Source: UBA2336 sp031395485 (GTDB lineage Bacteria; Bacteroidota; Bacteroidia; Cytophagales; Cyclobacteriaceae). Taken from it: a stretch of 64,000 bases of DNA. The notes beneath the pieces were generated by a model that saw nothing but the letters and a program-made list of their open reading frames with translations, was not told where the DNA came from and made no database searches. The stretch lies in contig JANNUS010000006.1 in assembly GCA_031395485.1 (NCBI GenBank), forward strand, positions 186,001 through 250,000, in the 5' to 3' direction. Shown piece after piece: positions 1 to 7,461 of the stretch. Each line of letters starts with the position of its first letter. Position 1 is the stretch's first letter. A program made the translations under genes and the position numbers.

Positions 1-276
1 ATGATAACAAGACTTTTTCTAATTGTGCTCTCCATCATTCTTTCTGGGCAAAGCCTAGATGAATGTACAGAAGAGAATACAGTTGAAAGAGCGGAGAGCA
101 TCGAAATTCTTTATGACGGTTTGATAACCACAGAGGTAAGAAAGCAAAGGAAGAAGCTACTATGCAATTCGTCCATTTTATGCTATCCCAAAATAAAAAC
201 AACGTATCACTTCGTTAGAGAAGAAACATCTTCTCAGTCACTATTATACCTTCAGCATCGCTGCCTCCTCATTTGA
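1..276 (+). CDS. possible small exported protein, unknown
   Basis: An open frame of 91 codons begins at the first base of the window, so the true start could lie outside it. The first ~18 residues (MITRLFLIVLSIILSGQS) look like a Sec signal peptide, followed by an acidic stretch and then a basic, serine-rich tail. I recognise no domain. The C-terminal third has the composition of a chance frame, so the gene may be degraded or not real. Bases 277-447 downstream hold no other gene that I can see. Confidence 0.25.
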   Translation: MITRLFLIVLSIILSGQSLDECTEENTVERAESIEILYDGLITTEVRKQRKKLLCNSSILCYPKIKTTYHFVREETSSQSLLYLQHRCLLI

Positions 277-447
277 ATCCAAATAACTTAAAAGGCCCAT
301 CACATTCTGATAATTGTTACTTCAAGAATAAAACAATGAGCTATGGAAACAAAACACACGCAAAGAAGAGTGCCGCGTAACATCCAGGCAATAGAATCAA
401 TGTACAATAGCAGAACGTACGAAAATCGTTAACTAAAATTTACCAAA

Positions 448-1299
448 ATGAAAATTAAAATTTTAATGTCCTCGCTCTTAATACTTATCGGATTCTCCCT
501 TATGGGGCAAGGCAGATCTAAAAATTACAAAGACTTAGATGAGGCCTTGAAACATCCTGATAGCGTTGAATGGCTTACACTGAGGGAACAGGGATTAAAT
601 CAATTTCCGAAAGAAATTCTTGCTTTTAGGAATCTAAAGTATCTGGACTTGAGCCAGAACCATATTGCGAGCTTACCTGATAACATTGGAGCACTGACCA
701 AGTTGTACTTCGTGGATCTTTCAGGGAATTCTATTCCAGAATTACCGTCTAGTTTTTCCAATCTTAAGTCACTGCGCAATTTATACTTGGATTATAACGG
801 CAAGCAAAATTTACAGCAAGACTTTGAGGTACTGGCTTTACTTCCTAACCTGAATGTACTTGATATTTCAGGCGATAGCATTGTTCAATTGCCAGCCTCG
901 ATTGGAAAACTTAAAAGCCTTCAGTATCTGGAACTTTCCTACAATCAAATTGAAGTACTCCCTGCTGAATTTTCTGGTCTCCAAAATCTACAGATACTAT
1001 CCGTTAATGGAGACAGCCAATTTGACCTGCGAAAAAATATCGATTTGCTCAGTCGTTTGCCAAAGTTAAAGGAACTCCATCTCGAAGGTGACCATTTTCG
1101 TGATATTCCGCCAGGAATCCGAAATCTCAGATCATTGGAGAAGTTGTATCTCAATGACAATGATTTAAAGGTTGTACCAAAAGAGTTTAAAGAAATGAAG
1201 AACCTGCGCTATGTTGATATGCATCATAACCGCATTCCTCATATCTATGGCATCCCCATCAACAATGATCTTTCACCTCGGATAACAATTAAATTATAA
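448..1299 (+). CDS. exported leucine-rich repeat protein
   Basis: 283 residues. A signal peptide (about residues 1-21, ending near LMGQG) is followed by roughly nine leucine-rich repeats of about 23 residues, with the LxxLxLxxN pattern visible in LKYLDLSQNHI, LYFVDLSGNSI, LQYLELSYNQI and LEKLYLNDNDL. The repeats carry the 'LPxxIxxLxxL' spacing seen in bacterial and Ras-group LRR proteins. No enzymatic or anchoring domain follows, so it is likely a periplasmic or secreted binding protein. A small gene starts 8 bases after its stop, and an SPFH lipoprotein follows, suggesting one transcript. The family assignment is secure; the ligand is unknown. Confidence 0.85.
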   Translation: MKIKILMSSLLILIGFSLMGQGRSKNYKDLDEALKHPDSVEWLTLREQGLNQFPKEILAFRNLKYLDLSQNHIASLPDNIGALTKLYFVDLSGNSIPELPSSFSNLKSLRNLYLDYNGKQNLQQDFEVLALLPNLNVLDISGDSIVQLPASIGKLKSLQYLELSYNQIEVLPAEFSGLQNLQILSVNGDSQFDLRKNIDLLSRLPKLKELHLEGDHFRDIPPGIRNLRSLEKLYLNDNDLKVVPKEFKEMKNLRYVDMHHNRIPHIYGIPINNDLSPRITIKL

Positions 1300-1307
1300 A
1301 ACGATAA

Positions 1308-1493
1308 ATGTTCAAATACATGAAAATCTCCATGCTTGAATACTTCAAGATCGTCCTGAACAAAGTAAGCTTTGATAGGAAGCTTTTTAGAAAGGAATAT
1401 AGAAAATCTTTATCCTGGCTTACTAAGGATGAAGCAAATGAGCTGAAGAATTGGCTAAGACAACAAAGTCTTACTCTTGTTAAGCAATCATAA
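1308..1493 (+). CDS. small conserved-looking helical protein
   Basis: 61 residues, starting 8 bases after the LRR gene. In-frame ATGs at 1308, 1320 and 1332 are all possible; the last gives MLEYFKIVLNKVSFDRKLF, which resembles the start of small unnamed proteins I recall from other Bacteroidota. The sequence is predicted to be helical, rich in Lys, Glu and Leu, with no signal peptide or membrane segment, so it is probably cytoplasmic. The function is unknown. The close spacing supports co-transcription with the LRR gene. Confidence 0.55.
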   Translation: MFKYMKISMLEYFKIVLNKVSFDRKLFRKEYRKSLSWLTKDEANELKNWLRQQSLTLVKQS

Positions 1494-1529
1494 ATATAAT
1501 CGAAGCATAAAACACCAAATATCAACGTT

Positions 1530-2312
1530 ATGAAAATGAAACCATTTTTTGTCCTATTGTCAGCAGCCATACTGGCCTCGAGTTGCTCCATAGTAAAACC
1601 GGGAGAAGTAGGGATTAAAAGGAAGCTTGGCAGATTAAATCCGTCCGTAATTCAACCAGGGCCTGTGGCGTTTAATCCATTTATTGCAAGAATCATTAAG
1701 ATGCCTATTCGGACAGTGAATGTAGAGATTACATCCAACCTGCCATCAAAGGAAGGGTTAAATGTTGCTGCAGTAATTTCTATTCTTTATAGGATACAGC
1801 CAGAGAAAGCACCTGGGATATTGGAGAACATTGGTTTGAACTATGAAGAGATAATAATCAGTAGTGTTTTCCGATCGGCAGCCGCGGATGTTTGCTCTCG
1901 TTTTTTCGCAAAAGATATGCACTCTGCACAGAGGGCAAGCATTGAGCGTGAGATCACAGAGCAAATGGCGAAACTTTTGGTGCCACGAGGGTTTGACGTA
2001 CAAGCTGTTTTGCTAAAAAATATACAACTACCACAAGGTCTTGCGCGTGCAGTAGAAGAAAAGCTTGAGGCTGAACAGAACGCTCAGCGCATGGAATTTA
2101 TTTTAGATCGCGAAAAGCGGGAGGCTCAGCGTAAGATGATTGAAGCACAGGGTATAAGAGATGCTCAAAAAATAATTTCTGAAGGGCTAAATGATCAGAT
2201 CATCAAATGGCAAAGCATTGAAGCATTCAGAGAACTGGCAAAATCACCAAACTCCAAAATCATTATGACCAATGGTGAGACGCCCATGCTAATTGATGCG
2301 GATAAAAAATAG
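1530..2312 (+). CDS. SPFH/prohibitin-like lipoprotein
   Basis: 260 residues. The N-terminus has a lipoprotein signal with lipobox ASSC (Cys19). An SPFH (band 7/prohibitin) domain follows from about residue 24 (PGEVGIKRKLG) to about 180, then a long charged helix around residues 175-225 (EEKLEAEQNAQRMEF, KREAQRKMIEAQG), as in prohibitins and HflK/C-type proteins. SPFH proteins form membrane-associated oligomeric rings or scaffolds, often with proteases. Anchoring by a lipid rather than an N-terminal helix would place this one in the periplasmic or outer membrane leaflet. No NfeD or FtsH partner is adjacent. The family is certain; the role is inferred. Confidence 0.85.
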   Translation: MKMKPFFVLLSAAILASSCSIVKPGEVGIKRKLGRLNPSVIQPGPVAFNPFIARIIKMPIRTVNVEITSNLPSKEGLNVAAVISILYRIQPEKAPGILENIGLNYEEIIISSVFRSAAADVCSRFFAKDMHSAQRASIEREITEQMAKLLVPRGFDVQAVLLKNIQLPQGLARAVEEKLEAEQNAQRMEFILDREKREAQRKMIEAQGIRDAQKIISEGLNDQIIKWQSIEAFRELAKSPNSKIIMTNGETPMLIDADKK

Positions 2313-2334
2313 TGGTTTCAGGTTTTAAAAAAAA

Positions 2335-2562
2335 ATGCAAAATCTTATGAAGTGGGTCGTTCTTGAAGAGAATCCAAAACCAAATGATTTTATCGCAATC
2401 GTACTGACAGATAAAATGAAAAAACTAAAGATTGAAAATCAAATGCACTCCGTATTTACAAACGGAGATGAAGCTATGATACGAGCGCGGGAAGTACGGG
2501 ATATTTTCGGTGTAACAATGATTAGGATATTTCGCAGTGAAGGATATTTCCCATCTCAATAA
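2335..2562 (+). CDS. hypothetical protein, 75 residues
   Basis: A 75-codon frame begins 22 bases after the SPFH lipoprotein; ATGs at 2335 and 2347 are both possible. There is no signal peptide. The composition is that of a real soluble alpha/beta protein (MKWVVLEENPKPNDFIAIVL, then EVRDIFGVTMIRIF). I do not recognise the family. Its position makes it probably the last gene of the LRR-SPFH block. Bases 2563-2746 downstream are non-coding. Confidence 0.5.
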   Translation: MQNLMKWVVLEENPKPNDFIAIVLTDKMKKLKIENQMHSVFTNGDEAMIRAREVRDIFGVTMIRIFRSEGYFPSQ

Positions 2563-2746
2563 AAGACAATGTATCGTAGTATTTAAATTCCGTCTGGTTT
2601 CTTTCGAATGCCAGGCGGTTAACCCAGTATCATCGAACGCTCAATAAGATGTTAAATAACGCAGTCCTCAATATTTATTTACGAATGGAATTTTAAGGGC
2701 AATCATTGATAAAATAAAAGCAGAACACAGAAATTACTTTACAAAC

Positions 2747-3661
2747 ATGGATGAATCATCAATACTCTGGATCAGTTTTAACCTATTCATACTTGTCATG
2801 CTGGTGCTCGACCTCGGTGTTTTTCATCGCAAAGCTCAGAAAGTTTCGGTCAAAGAGGCATTAGTATGGACGGGTATTTGGATTTCACTTGCCTTTCTAT
2901 TTAACGTATTCGTATTCTACTATTTTGGAGAAGATAAAGCCTTTGAGTTTTTTACAGGCTATGTAATAGAGAAGTCCCTGAGTATTGATAACATATTCGT
3001 GTTTATCATGATATTCTCTTACTTCAATGTACCTCCTTCCTCCCAGCATAAAGTTTTATTTTGGGGCATTGCAGGCGCGTTGGTGATGAGGGTAGTTTTT
3101 ATTCTTGTAGGAATTGAGCTTATTCATCAGTTCCATTGGCTTATCTATATTTTTGGTGGGTTTCTCATTTTTACGGGAATTCGTTTCGTTACCCAGAATG
3201 ATGTTAAAATCGATCCGGATAAAAACCCGATCGTCATATTGATTCGTAAACTCTTCCCCGTAACTCCTGATTTCGTTGGCAATAAATTCTTTGTAAGGAT
3301 TGATAAAAAAATGTGGGCTACCCCATTATTTGTGGTAGTGATCATGATTGAAGTAAGTGACTTAATTTTTGCTGTTGATTCAATACCAGCCATATTGGCT
3401 ATCTCTGACGATTCATTCATAGTTTACACATCAAATGTATTCGCTATTCTAGGGCTTCGCTCCCTTTATTTTGCTTTGTCGGGAATTGAAAAGTATTTCA
3501 AGTACCTAAAGTATGGCCTGGCAGTAGTCTTGATTTTTGTCGGCCTTAAAATGTGTATTACTGATCTGTATAAAGTACCGATTGAGATCTCATTGAGCTT
3601 TATTATTCTGACATTGGGTGTTTCTATGTTTGCTTCTATGCTATTGCAGAAAAAGCATTAA
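2747..3661 (+). CDS. TerC/Alx family integral membrane protein
   Basis: 304 residues with about seven to nine hydrophobic segments. It carries the typical acidic residues of the TerC family: early in the protein (LVLDLGVFHRKAQKVSVKEA), after the third segment (EKSLSIDNIFVFIMIFSYF) and near residue 205 (VIMIEVSDLIFAVDSIPAIL). These Asp/Glu residues inside membrane helices are thought to bind metal. Family members such as Alx and MeeY/MeeF are linked to manganese export or metal loading of exported proteins. Length and motifs are complete. It stands alone between non-coding gaps. Confidence 0.9.
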   Translation: MDESSILWISFNLFILVMLVLDLGVFHRKAQKVSVKEALVWTGIWISLAFLFNVFVFYYFGEDKAFEFFTGYVIEKSLSIDNIFVFIMIFSYFNVPPSSQHKVLFWGIAGALVMRVVFILVGIELIHQFHWLIYIFGGFLIFTGIRFVTQNDVKIDPDKNPIVILIRKLFPVTPDFVGNKFFVRIDKKMWATPLFVVVIMIEVSDLIFAVDSIPAILAISDDSFIVYTSNVFAILGLRSLYFALSGIEKYFKYLKYGLAVVLIFVGLKMCITDLYKVPIEISLSFIILTLGVSMFASMLLQKKH

Positions 3662-3746
3662 TGTTAAACCAGCTTAGTGTGCCTATGACAATTTCAAACT
3701 AAGTCTTTATAAATACCCTTCTACACTAACTAAAAAAGATCTCGGA

Positions 3747-4322
3747 ATGAAGAAAAAAAATAAAACGATAGGCTTTACGGTAACTAATCTTATACCATTC
3801 TATTGCGCTTCCTCAACCGATCAAACATCGGTTGTTAAAACGATCATTATGATTAGCTTTTTAATAATTTTTTCAAATGGACAAGCGCAAGTAACAGACG
3901 AGGAAGAATTTACCAAAATGGAATTAGAACTAGCTAAAAATAAACTCGAGCAGGAACGTGATGCAATTTTTACTCAAACTCTGCACCTGACTATTTCGCA
4001 AGCCAGTCTTTTCCATCCGATTTACACAGGGTACATCAAAGAGAAAAACGAGCTTGACCACACTGTCATAAAACTATTTGTCGACTATTTATCAGGATAC
4101 ATGAGTTCCGATGAAAAATTCATGGACGACTTTATCAAAAGATCAGAGAAATTTCAACGAGAAGAATTAAAGATTAGAAAAAAGTATTTTAAGAAAATCA
4201 AGAAGGATATTTCAATACAAGTTGCGTCTGAGTTTTATGAACTGGATGACTTTAGTTGTACGCTCCTCAGACTTAACATACTATCCAGTTTACCTTTTAC
4301 ATCAAGTATTTTACAGAATTGA
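3747..4322 (+). CDS. CpxP/Spy-like helical exported protein
   Basis: Up to 191 residues; the ATG at 3849 gives a shorter form starting directly with the hydrophobic segment MISFLIIFSNGQAQ, so the true start is uncertain. The mature part is all-helical, with the layout of Bacteroidota CpxP/Spy-like proteins: an 'ExxxILAxxL' helix, a 'FxPxY' turn (SLFHPIYTGYIKEKNEL), a long Lys/Glu helix and a final 'FYELDD...LLRLNILSSLPF' segment. Such proteins are periplasmic, stress-related or chaperone-like, but the role here is inferred only from the pattern. The 205 bases downstream, before the tRNA terminator, hold no gene. Confidence 0.6.
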   Translation: MKKKNKTIGFTVTNLIPFYCASSTDQTSVVKTIIMISFLIIFSNGQAQVTDEEEFTKMELELAKNKLEQERDAIFTQTLHLTISQASLFHPIYTGYIKEKNELDHTVIKLFVDYLSGYMSSDEKFMDDFIKRSEKFQREELKIRKKYFKKIKKDISIQVASEFYELDDFSCTLLRLNILSSLPFTSSILQN

Positions 4323-4527
4323 CACTAAATACCTTAATATCAGAGCGAATTGATAGAAACAATTTGGTGAAGTACCTGGCGCAAGCGTCCGCTTGTGCTT
4401 TTACTCAATAAAATATATTTTAAACAATCCTTTTCTTCCAGCTCAATCTCTTGCGCTACTAAACAACCAGTCCAAGTTAGAATCCAAGCTGACGCTTGAA
4501 CCAAGTTCTTTCCTTCACTGCCTTAAT

Positions 4528-4565
4528 CAAAAAAAACCTGACTACTTTTTTACAATAGTCAGGTT
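4528..4565 (-). terminator. intrinsic terminator after tRNA-Leu
   Basis: The perfect 10-bp arms at 4536-4545 and 4556-4565 form a hairpin on the minus strand, followed in the direction of transcription by a run of eight T (read at 4537 down to about 4529). It starts one base past the tRNA-Leu 3' end. Confidence 0.85.
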
Positions 4566-4566
4566 G

Positions 4567-4652
4567 TACCCGGGACGGGAGTTGAACCCGTACAGATATT
4601 ACTATCCACAGGATTTTAAGTCCTGCGTGTCTACCAATTCCACCACCCGGGC
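4567..4652 (-). tRNA. tRNA-Leu (anticodon UAA)
   Basis: On the minus strand the 86-base sequence begins GCCCGGGTGGTGGAATTGG and ends with the acceptor strand CCCGGGT plus discriminator A. It has the long variable arm of a class II tRNA, a T arm with GTTCAACTCCC, and an anticodon loop ACTTAAAAT giving UAA, which reads UUA leucine codons. No CCA is encoded, as is common in Bacteroidota. A terminator follows directly. Confidence 0.95.
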
Positions 4653-4684
4653 AACTATTTAGGGTTGATGTGTGCTCCTGAACT

Positions 4685-4712
4685 AAAAAAGATGCCGCAA
4701 CGAGTGCGGCAT
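4685..4712 (-). terminator. intrinsic terminator between the two tRNAs
   Basis: The 8-bp arms 4692-4699 and 4705-4712 (ATGCCGCA/TGCGGCAT, 5-base loop) form a GC-rich hairpin. On the minus strand it is followed by CTTTTTT, so it can end the tRNA-Gly transcript; a T run on the other side means it could also act on the plus strand. Confidence 0.75.
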
Positions 4713-4729
4713 GACTTTTTTTTACTTCT

Positions 4730-4803
<74 letters not shown>

Positions 4804-4907
4804 TTGTAAGCCAAAACTTGTTAAGACTGGCTTTTTCCCCCTTTACCTTCTGCAAAGGGAGTGCAAATTTAGTTATGCTTTCTAAAAATGCAATAAATCA
4901 TAAAATT

Positions 4908-5846
4908 TTAGGCAAATTTCCTTAGGTCATCTTCCATCTCACGCTTTAATTCCTGTGCGTGTTGCTTGTTTTTAGAGTATTTGATGTGTTTAGGAACACC
5001 CTTTAAATCCCAGATTAAACCCACTGCTTGCAAGCCTTTTAGCATATACCACGTGAAATCAATTTCCCACCAGAAAAATCCTTGCCGACTGCTGGTTTCA
5101 TAGTAATGGTGATTGTTGTGCCAGCCTTCACCCAACGTAAGCAATGCCAGCCACACACTGTTGCGCGATTCATCGTTGGTGTCGTAACGCTGGTTGCCAA
5201 ACTTATGCATGATGGAGTTGATTGAAAATGTTGCATGGTATACTATAACTGTACTCAAGAAAAATCCGATTAATAGGGTTGACATACCCGCAGTCGTAAA
5301 CATCGTAAAAATGCTACCTCCGTTTACAATTCCACCGAGTGCCGTTACAATAACGGCAAGCGTTACGGGAGACACAAGGTAATGCTTGTTCAGCCACACA
5401 AGCTCCGGATATTTTGCATAATCACCAATCACTTTGTAATCGGTCTCTTTAAAATCGGGGCCAACAATCCAGCCCACATGCGAATACCAGAATCCATAAA
5501 TTTTCATCGAGTGAGGATCGGCTGGGGTATCGCTGTGGCGATGATGATGACGATGATGTGCTGCCCACCACAACGCCCCTTTCTGGGCTGTGGTTTGCGA
5601 GAGGAAAGCAATCACAAATTGAAACCAGCGCGAAGTCTTGTACGACTTATGTGCAAAGTAGCGGTGATAGCCGCCCGTTACCCAAAGCATGCGTGTTACG
5701 TACAGCACACCACAAACAATCCAGTCGAAAAGTGTTGCGCCTGTCCAAATAGCGGCCAGTGGCAACAAGTGCACGATTAAAAAAGCAATCTCCTGCTTCA
5801 CAAGCGGTTTTCTCCTAACTTCGGGTGTTACAGTTGTTGTACTCAT
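4908..5846 (-). CDS. acyl-CoA/fatty acid desaturase
   Basis: 312 residues. A membrane di-iron desaturase of the delta-9 (stearoyl-CoA desaturase-like) type, which introduces a cis double bond into saturated acyl chains and so adjusts membrane fluidity. All three histidine boxes are present: HRYFAH (residues 61-66), HHRHHH (97-102) and HNNHH (243-247). Four hydrophobic stretches flank them (about 22-58, 75-92, 158-178 and 188-205). The conserved WWAAHHRHHHRHSDTPADPHS stretch is characteristic. It is monocistronic and reads away from the upstream binding-protein gene. Confidence 0.95.
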   Translation of the reverse strand: MSTTTVTPEVRRKPLVKQEIAFLIVHLLPLAAIWTGATLFDWIVCGVLYVTRMLWVTGGYHRYFAHKSYKTSRWFQFVIAFLSQTTAQKGALWWAAHHRHHHRHSDTPADPHSMKIYGFWYSHVGWIVGPDFKETDYKVIGDYAKYPELVWLNKHYLVSPVTLAVIVTALGGIVNGGSIFTMFTTAGMSTLLIGFFLSTVIVYHATFSINSIMHKFGNQRYDTNDESRNSVWLALLTLGEGWHNNHHYYETSSRQGFFWWEIDFTWYMLKGLQAVGLIWDLKGVPKHIKYSKNKQHAQELKREMEDDLRKFA

Positions 5847-6046
5847 GATTTTCTAAGCACTTAGATTAACTTCGGTACAGTTTATAACGAATCAAGCTTC
5901 ATTCAAATGAAATGCAAAGGTCGGGCTTTATGATTTCTTATCCCAACTACAACACTATTTTTTACAGGCAGGCAGTTCTACAGACTGTTTTGAGGGTTGC
6001 CTTCGACAGGCTCAGGCTTATAAAAAACAAGATTGACGTTTATCCC

Positions 6047-6964
6047 ATGTACAATAAACGAATTTACTTACTGATCCTTCTTGCTCTTAGTCCATGCTTT
6101 ACGATAGCTCAAAATTCGCTGAGCAACAAACAAGCACTTGTTGTTGCAACATATCAATACGGAGATAATCCGCGCATTTTAAACATCGAACCCTTTGCCA
6201 GGCATTTTGGTGAAACAGCGGATGTAAAAACAGTGGTGAAAAGTTATCCGTCTGTTTCGTTGCTCTTGCAAGCCATGTACAAAGGTGAGGTAGATGTTGC
6301 GTTCATGAACACGTTCGGATATTTAATGTTGAAAGAACAAACTTCAGCATTCGAAATTTCAGCTGCCTTACATTTGTCAAATGAGGCTGCATCTGTTTAC
6401 AAAACAGTTATTGTTTCTCCGCGTACGAATCGTATTGCATCACTGCAGGATGGAATTTCTCGTGCGGGTGATAACGTTCTGATTTTGGTGAGTCCCGGTT
6501 CAACTTCGGGTAATCTTGTACCGCGATTAAAATTTGCTTCGATAATGGAAGATGATCCTGAAATGTTTTTCCTTGAAGTTCAATATGCCGAGCGTCATGA
6601 TGCTGCACTTCAAAGTATGTTAACACAAGGGTATGCGATTGCCGCTTTTGGAAGTGACGAATATTACAAGCTTGGCGCAGATACTGTAAAAGTTGACAAG
6701 CTTTGGGAGTCTCCTCCAGTACCGTTGGGGCCAGTAGTTTGTAAGAAAGAATTACCCGAAAACATTAAAATTAGCCTTAAAAATGCACTTTTAGAGCTAC
6801 ATAAACAAAACCCAGAAGCCCTGGAATCAGTGAAAGCGGGCTGGACCGAAGCTCAACCTGCCGACCGATATATGATTGTAGATGATACCTATTATGAGAG
6901 CCTAATTAACCTGGCTGGCAATCGTGATCGTGCGATGAGAATTATACGGAAGTTTGCGCGATGA
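6047..6964 (+). CDS. PhnD/SsuA-like periplasmic binding protein
   Basis: About 305 residues with a signal peptide (MYNKRIYLLILLALSPCF...). The frame can be read back to 5912, but that part runs through an intergenic repeat (near 5998), so the ATG at 6047 is preferred. The mature part matches the phosphonate/phosphite-binding (PhnD, transferrin-like) fold: 'VATYQYGDNPRILNIEPFA' at the start, 'KGEVDVAFMNTFGYLML' and 'LVSPGSTSGNLVPRLKF' in the middle, the last being the ligand loop. No permease or ATPase gene is adjacent, so it may be an orphan sensor or use a distant transporter. The ligand is not certain. Confidence 0.8.
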   Translation: MYNKRIYLLILLALSPCFTIAQNSLSNKQALVVATYQYGDNPRILNIEPFARHFGETADVKTVVKSYPSVSLLLQAMYKGEVDVAFMNTFGYLMLKEQTSAFEISAALHLSNEAASVYKTVIVSPRTNRIASLQDGISRAGDNVLILVSPGSTSGNLVPRLKFASIMEDDPEMFFLEVQYAERHDAALQSMLTQGYAIAAFGSDEYYKLGADTVKVDKLWESPPVPLGPVVCKKELPENIKISLKNALLELHKQNPEALESVKAGWTEAQPADRYMIVDDTYYESLINLAGNRDRAMRIIRKFAR

Positions 6965-7030
6965 TAATCAACTATAACCAATGTGTGTTCTCTTATAAAG
7001 TAAGACTTAGATACCAGTATTAATAAATTA

Positions 7031-7438
7031 ATGAAAAACGATACACAACTTCCCCGTGTGTTTTACCTGGCCTTTGGAGGTATTAGTTTTTTACTTCTGA
7101 CGATTGCTAGCGTACTTTTTTATTTTGATCAACGGGCAGCGAACCTATATACACGAATTGAAGGAACTGTAATTCGAAATCAGTTTAATGGTGGAATGGC
7201 ACGGCCCGTGATTTCATATTCGTGGGAAGGAAAAGACTTAACGTATGTGAGTAACACATACACGAACCCTCCTGCCTTCGAACGAGGAGAGCCTGTAGAA
7301 CTTTTTGTTAATCCTAGCGATCCCACAGACGTTTGGATCAATAGTTTCATTGACCGATATCTCGCGATGGTGATTGTGGGAGGGATTGGAATTGTGTTCC
7401 TCGGATTTTTAACGTTGTTCCACTACGTATTCCAATAG
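7031..7438 (+). CDS. DUF3592-like membrane protein
   Basis: 135 residues with a hydrophobic segment at each end (about 9-31 and 112-133) around a soluble beta-rich part. The middle has the DUF3592 pattern: a 'G.V' strand (RIEGTVIRNQF), 'RPVISYSWEGKDLTYVSN', then 'GEPVELFVNPSDPTDVWI'. The role of this family is unknown. It ends 24 bases from the convergent mutS gene. Confidence 0.8.
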   Translation: MKNDTQLPRVFYLAFGGISFLLLTIASVLFYFDQRAANLYTRIEGTVIRNQFNGGMARPVISYSWEGKDLTYVSNTYTNPPAFERGEPVELFVNPSDPTDVWINSFIDRYLAMVIVGGIGIVFLGFLTLFHYVFQ

Positions 7439-7461
7439 CCATTTTACTTTTTTGTTGAAAA

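Noticed and set aside
5382..5780. Open frame antisense to the desaturase gene
   Set aside because: The minus-strand desaturase has all His boxes; the opposite frame has no recognisable protein features.
5912..6046. N-terminal extension of the PhnD-like protein
   Set aside because: The extra 45 codons cross an intergenic repeat and precede a good signal peptide; the start at 6047 explains the protein better.
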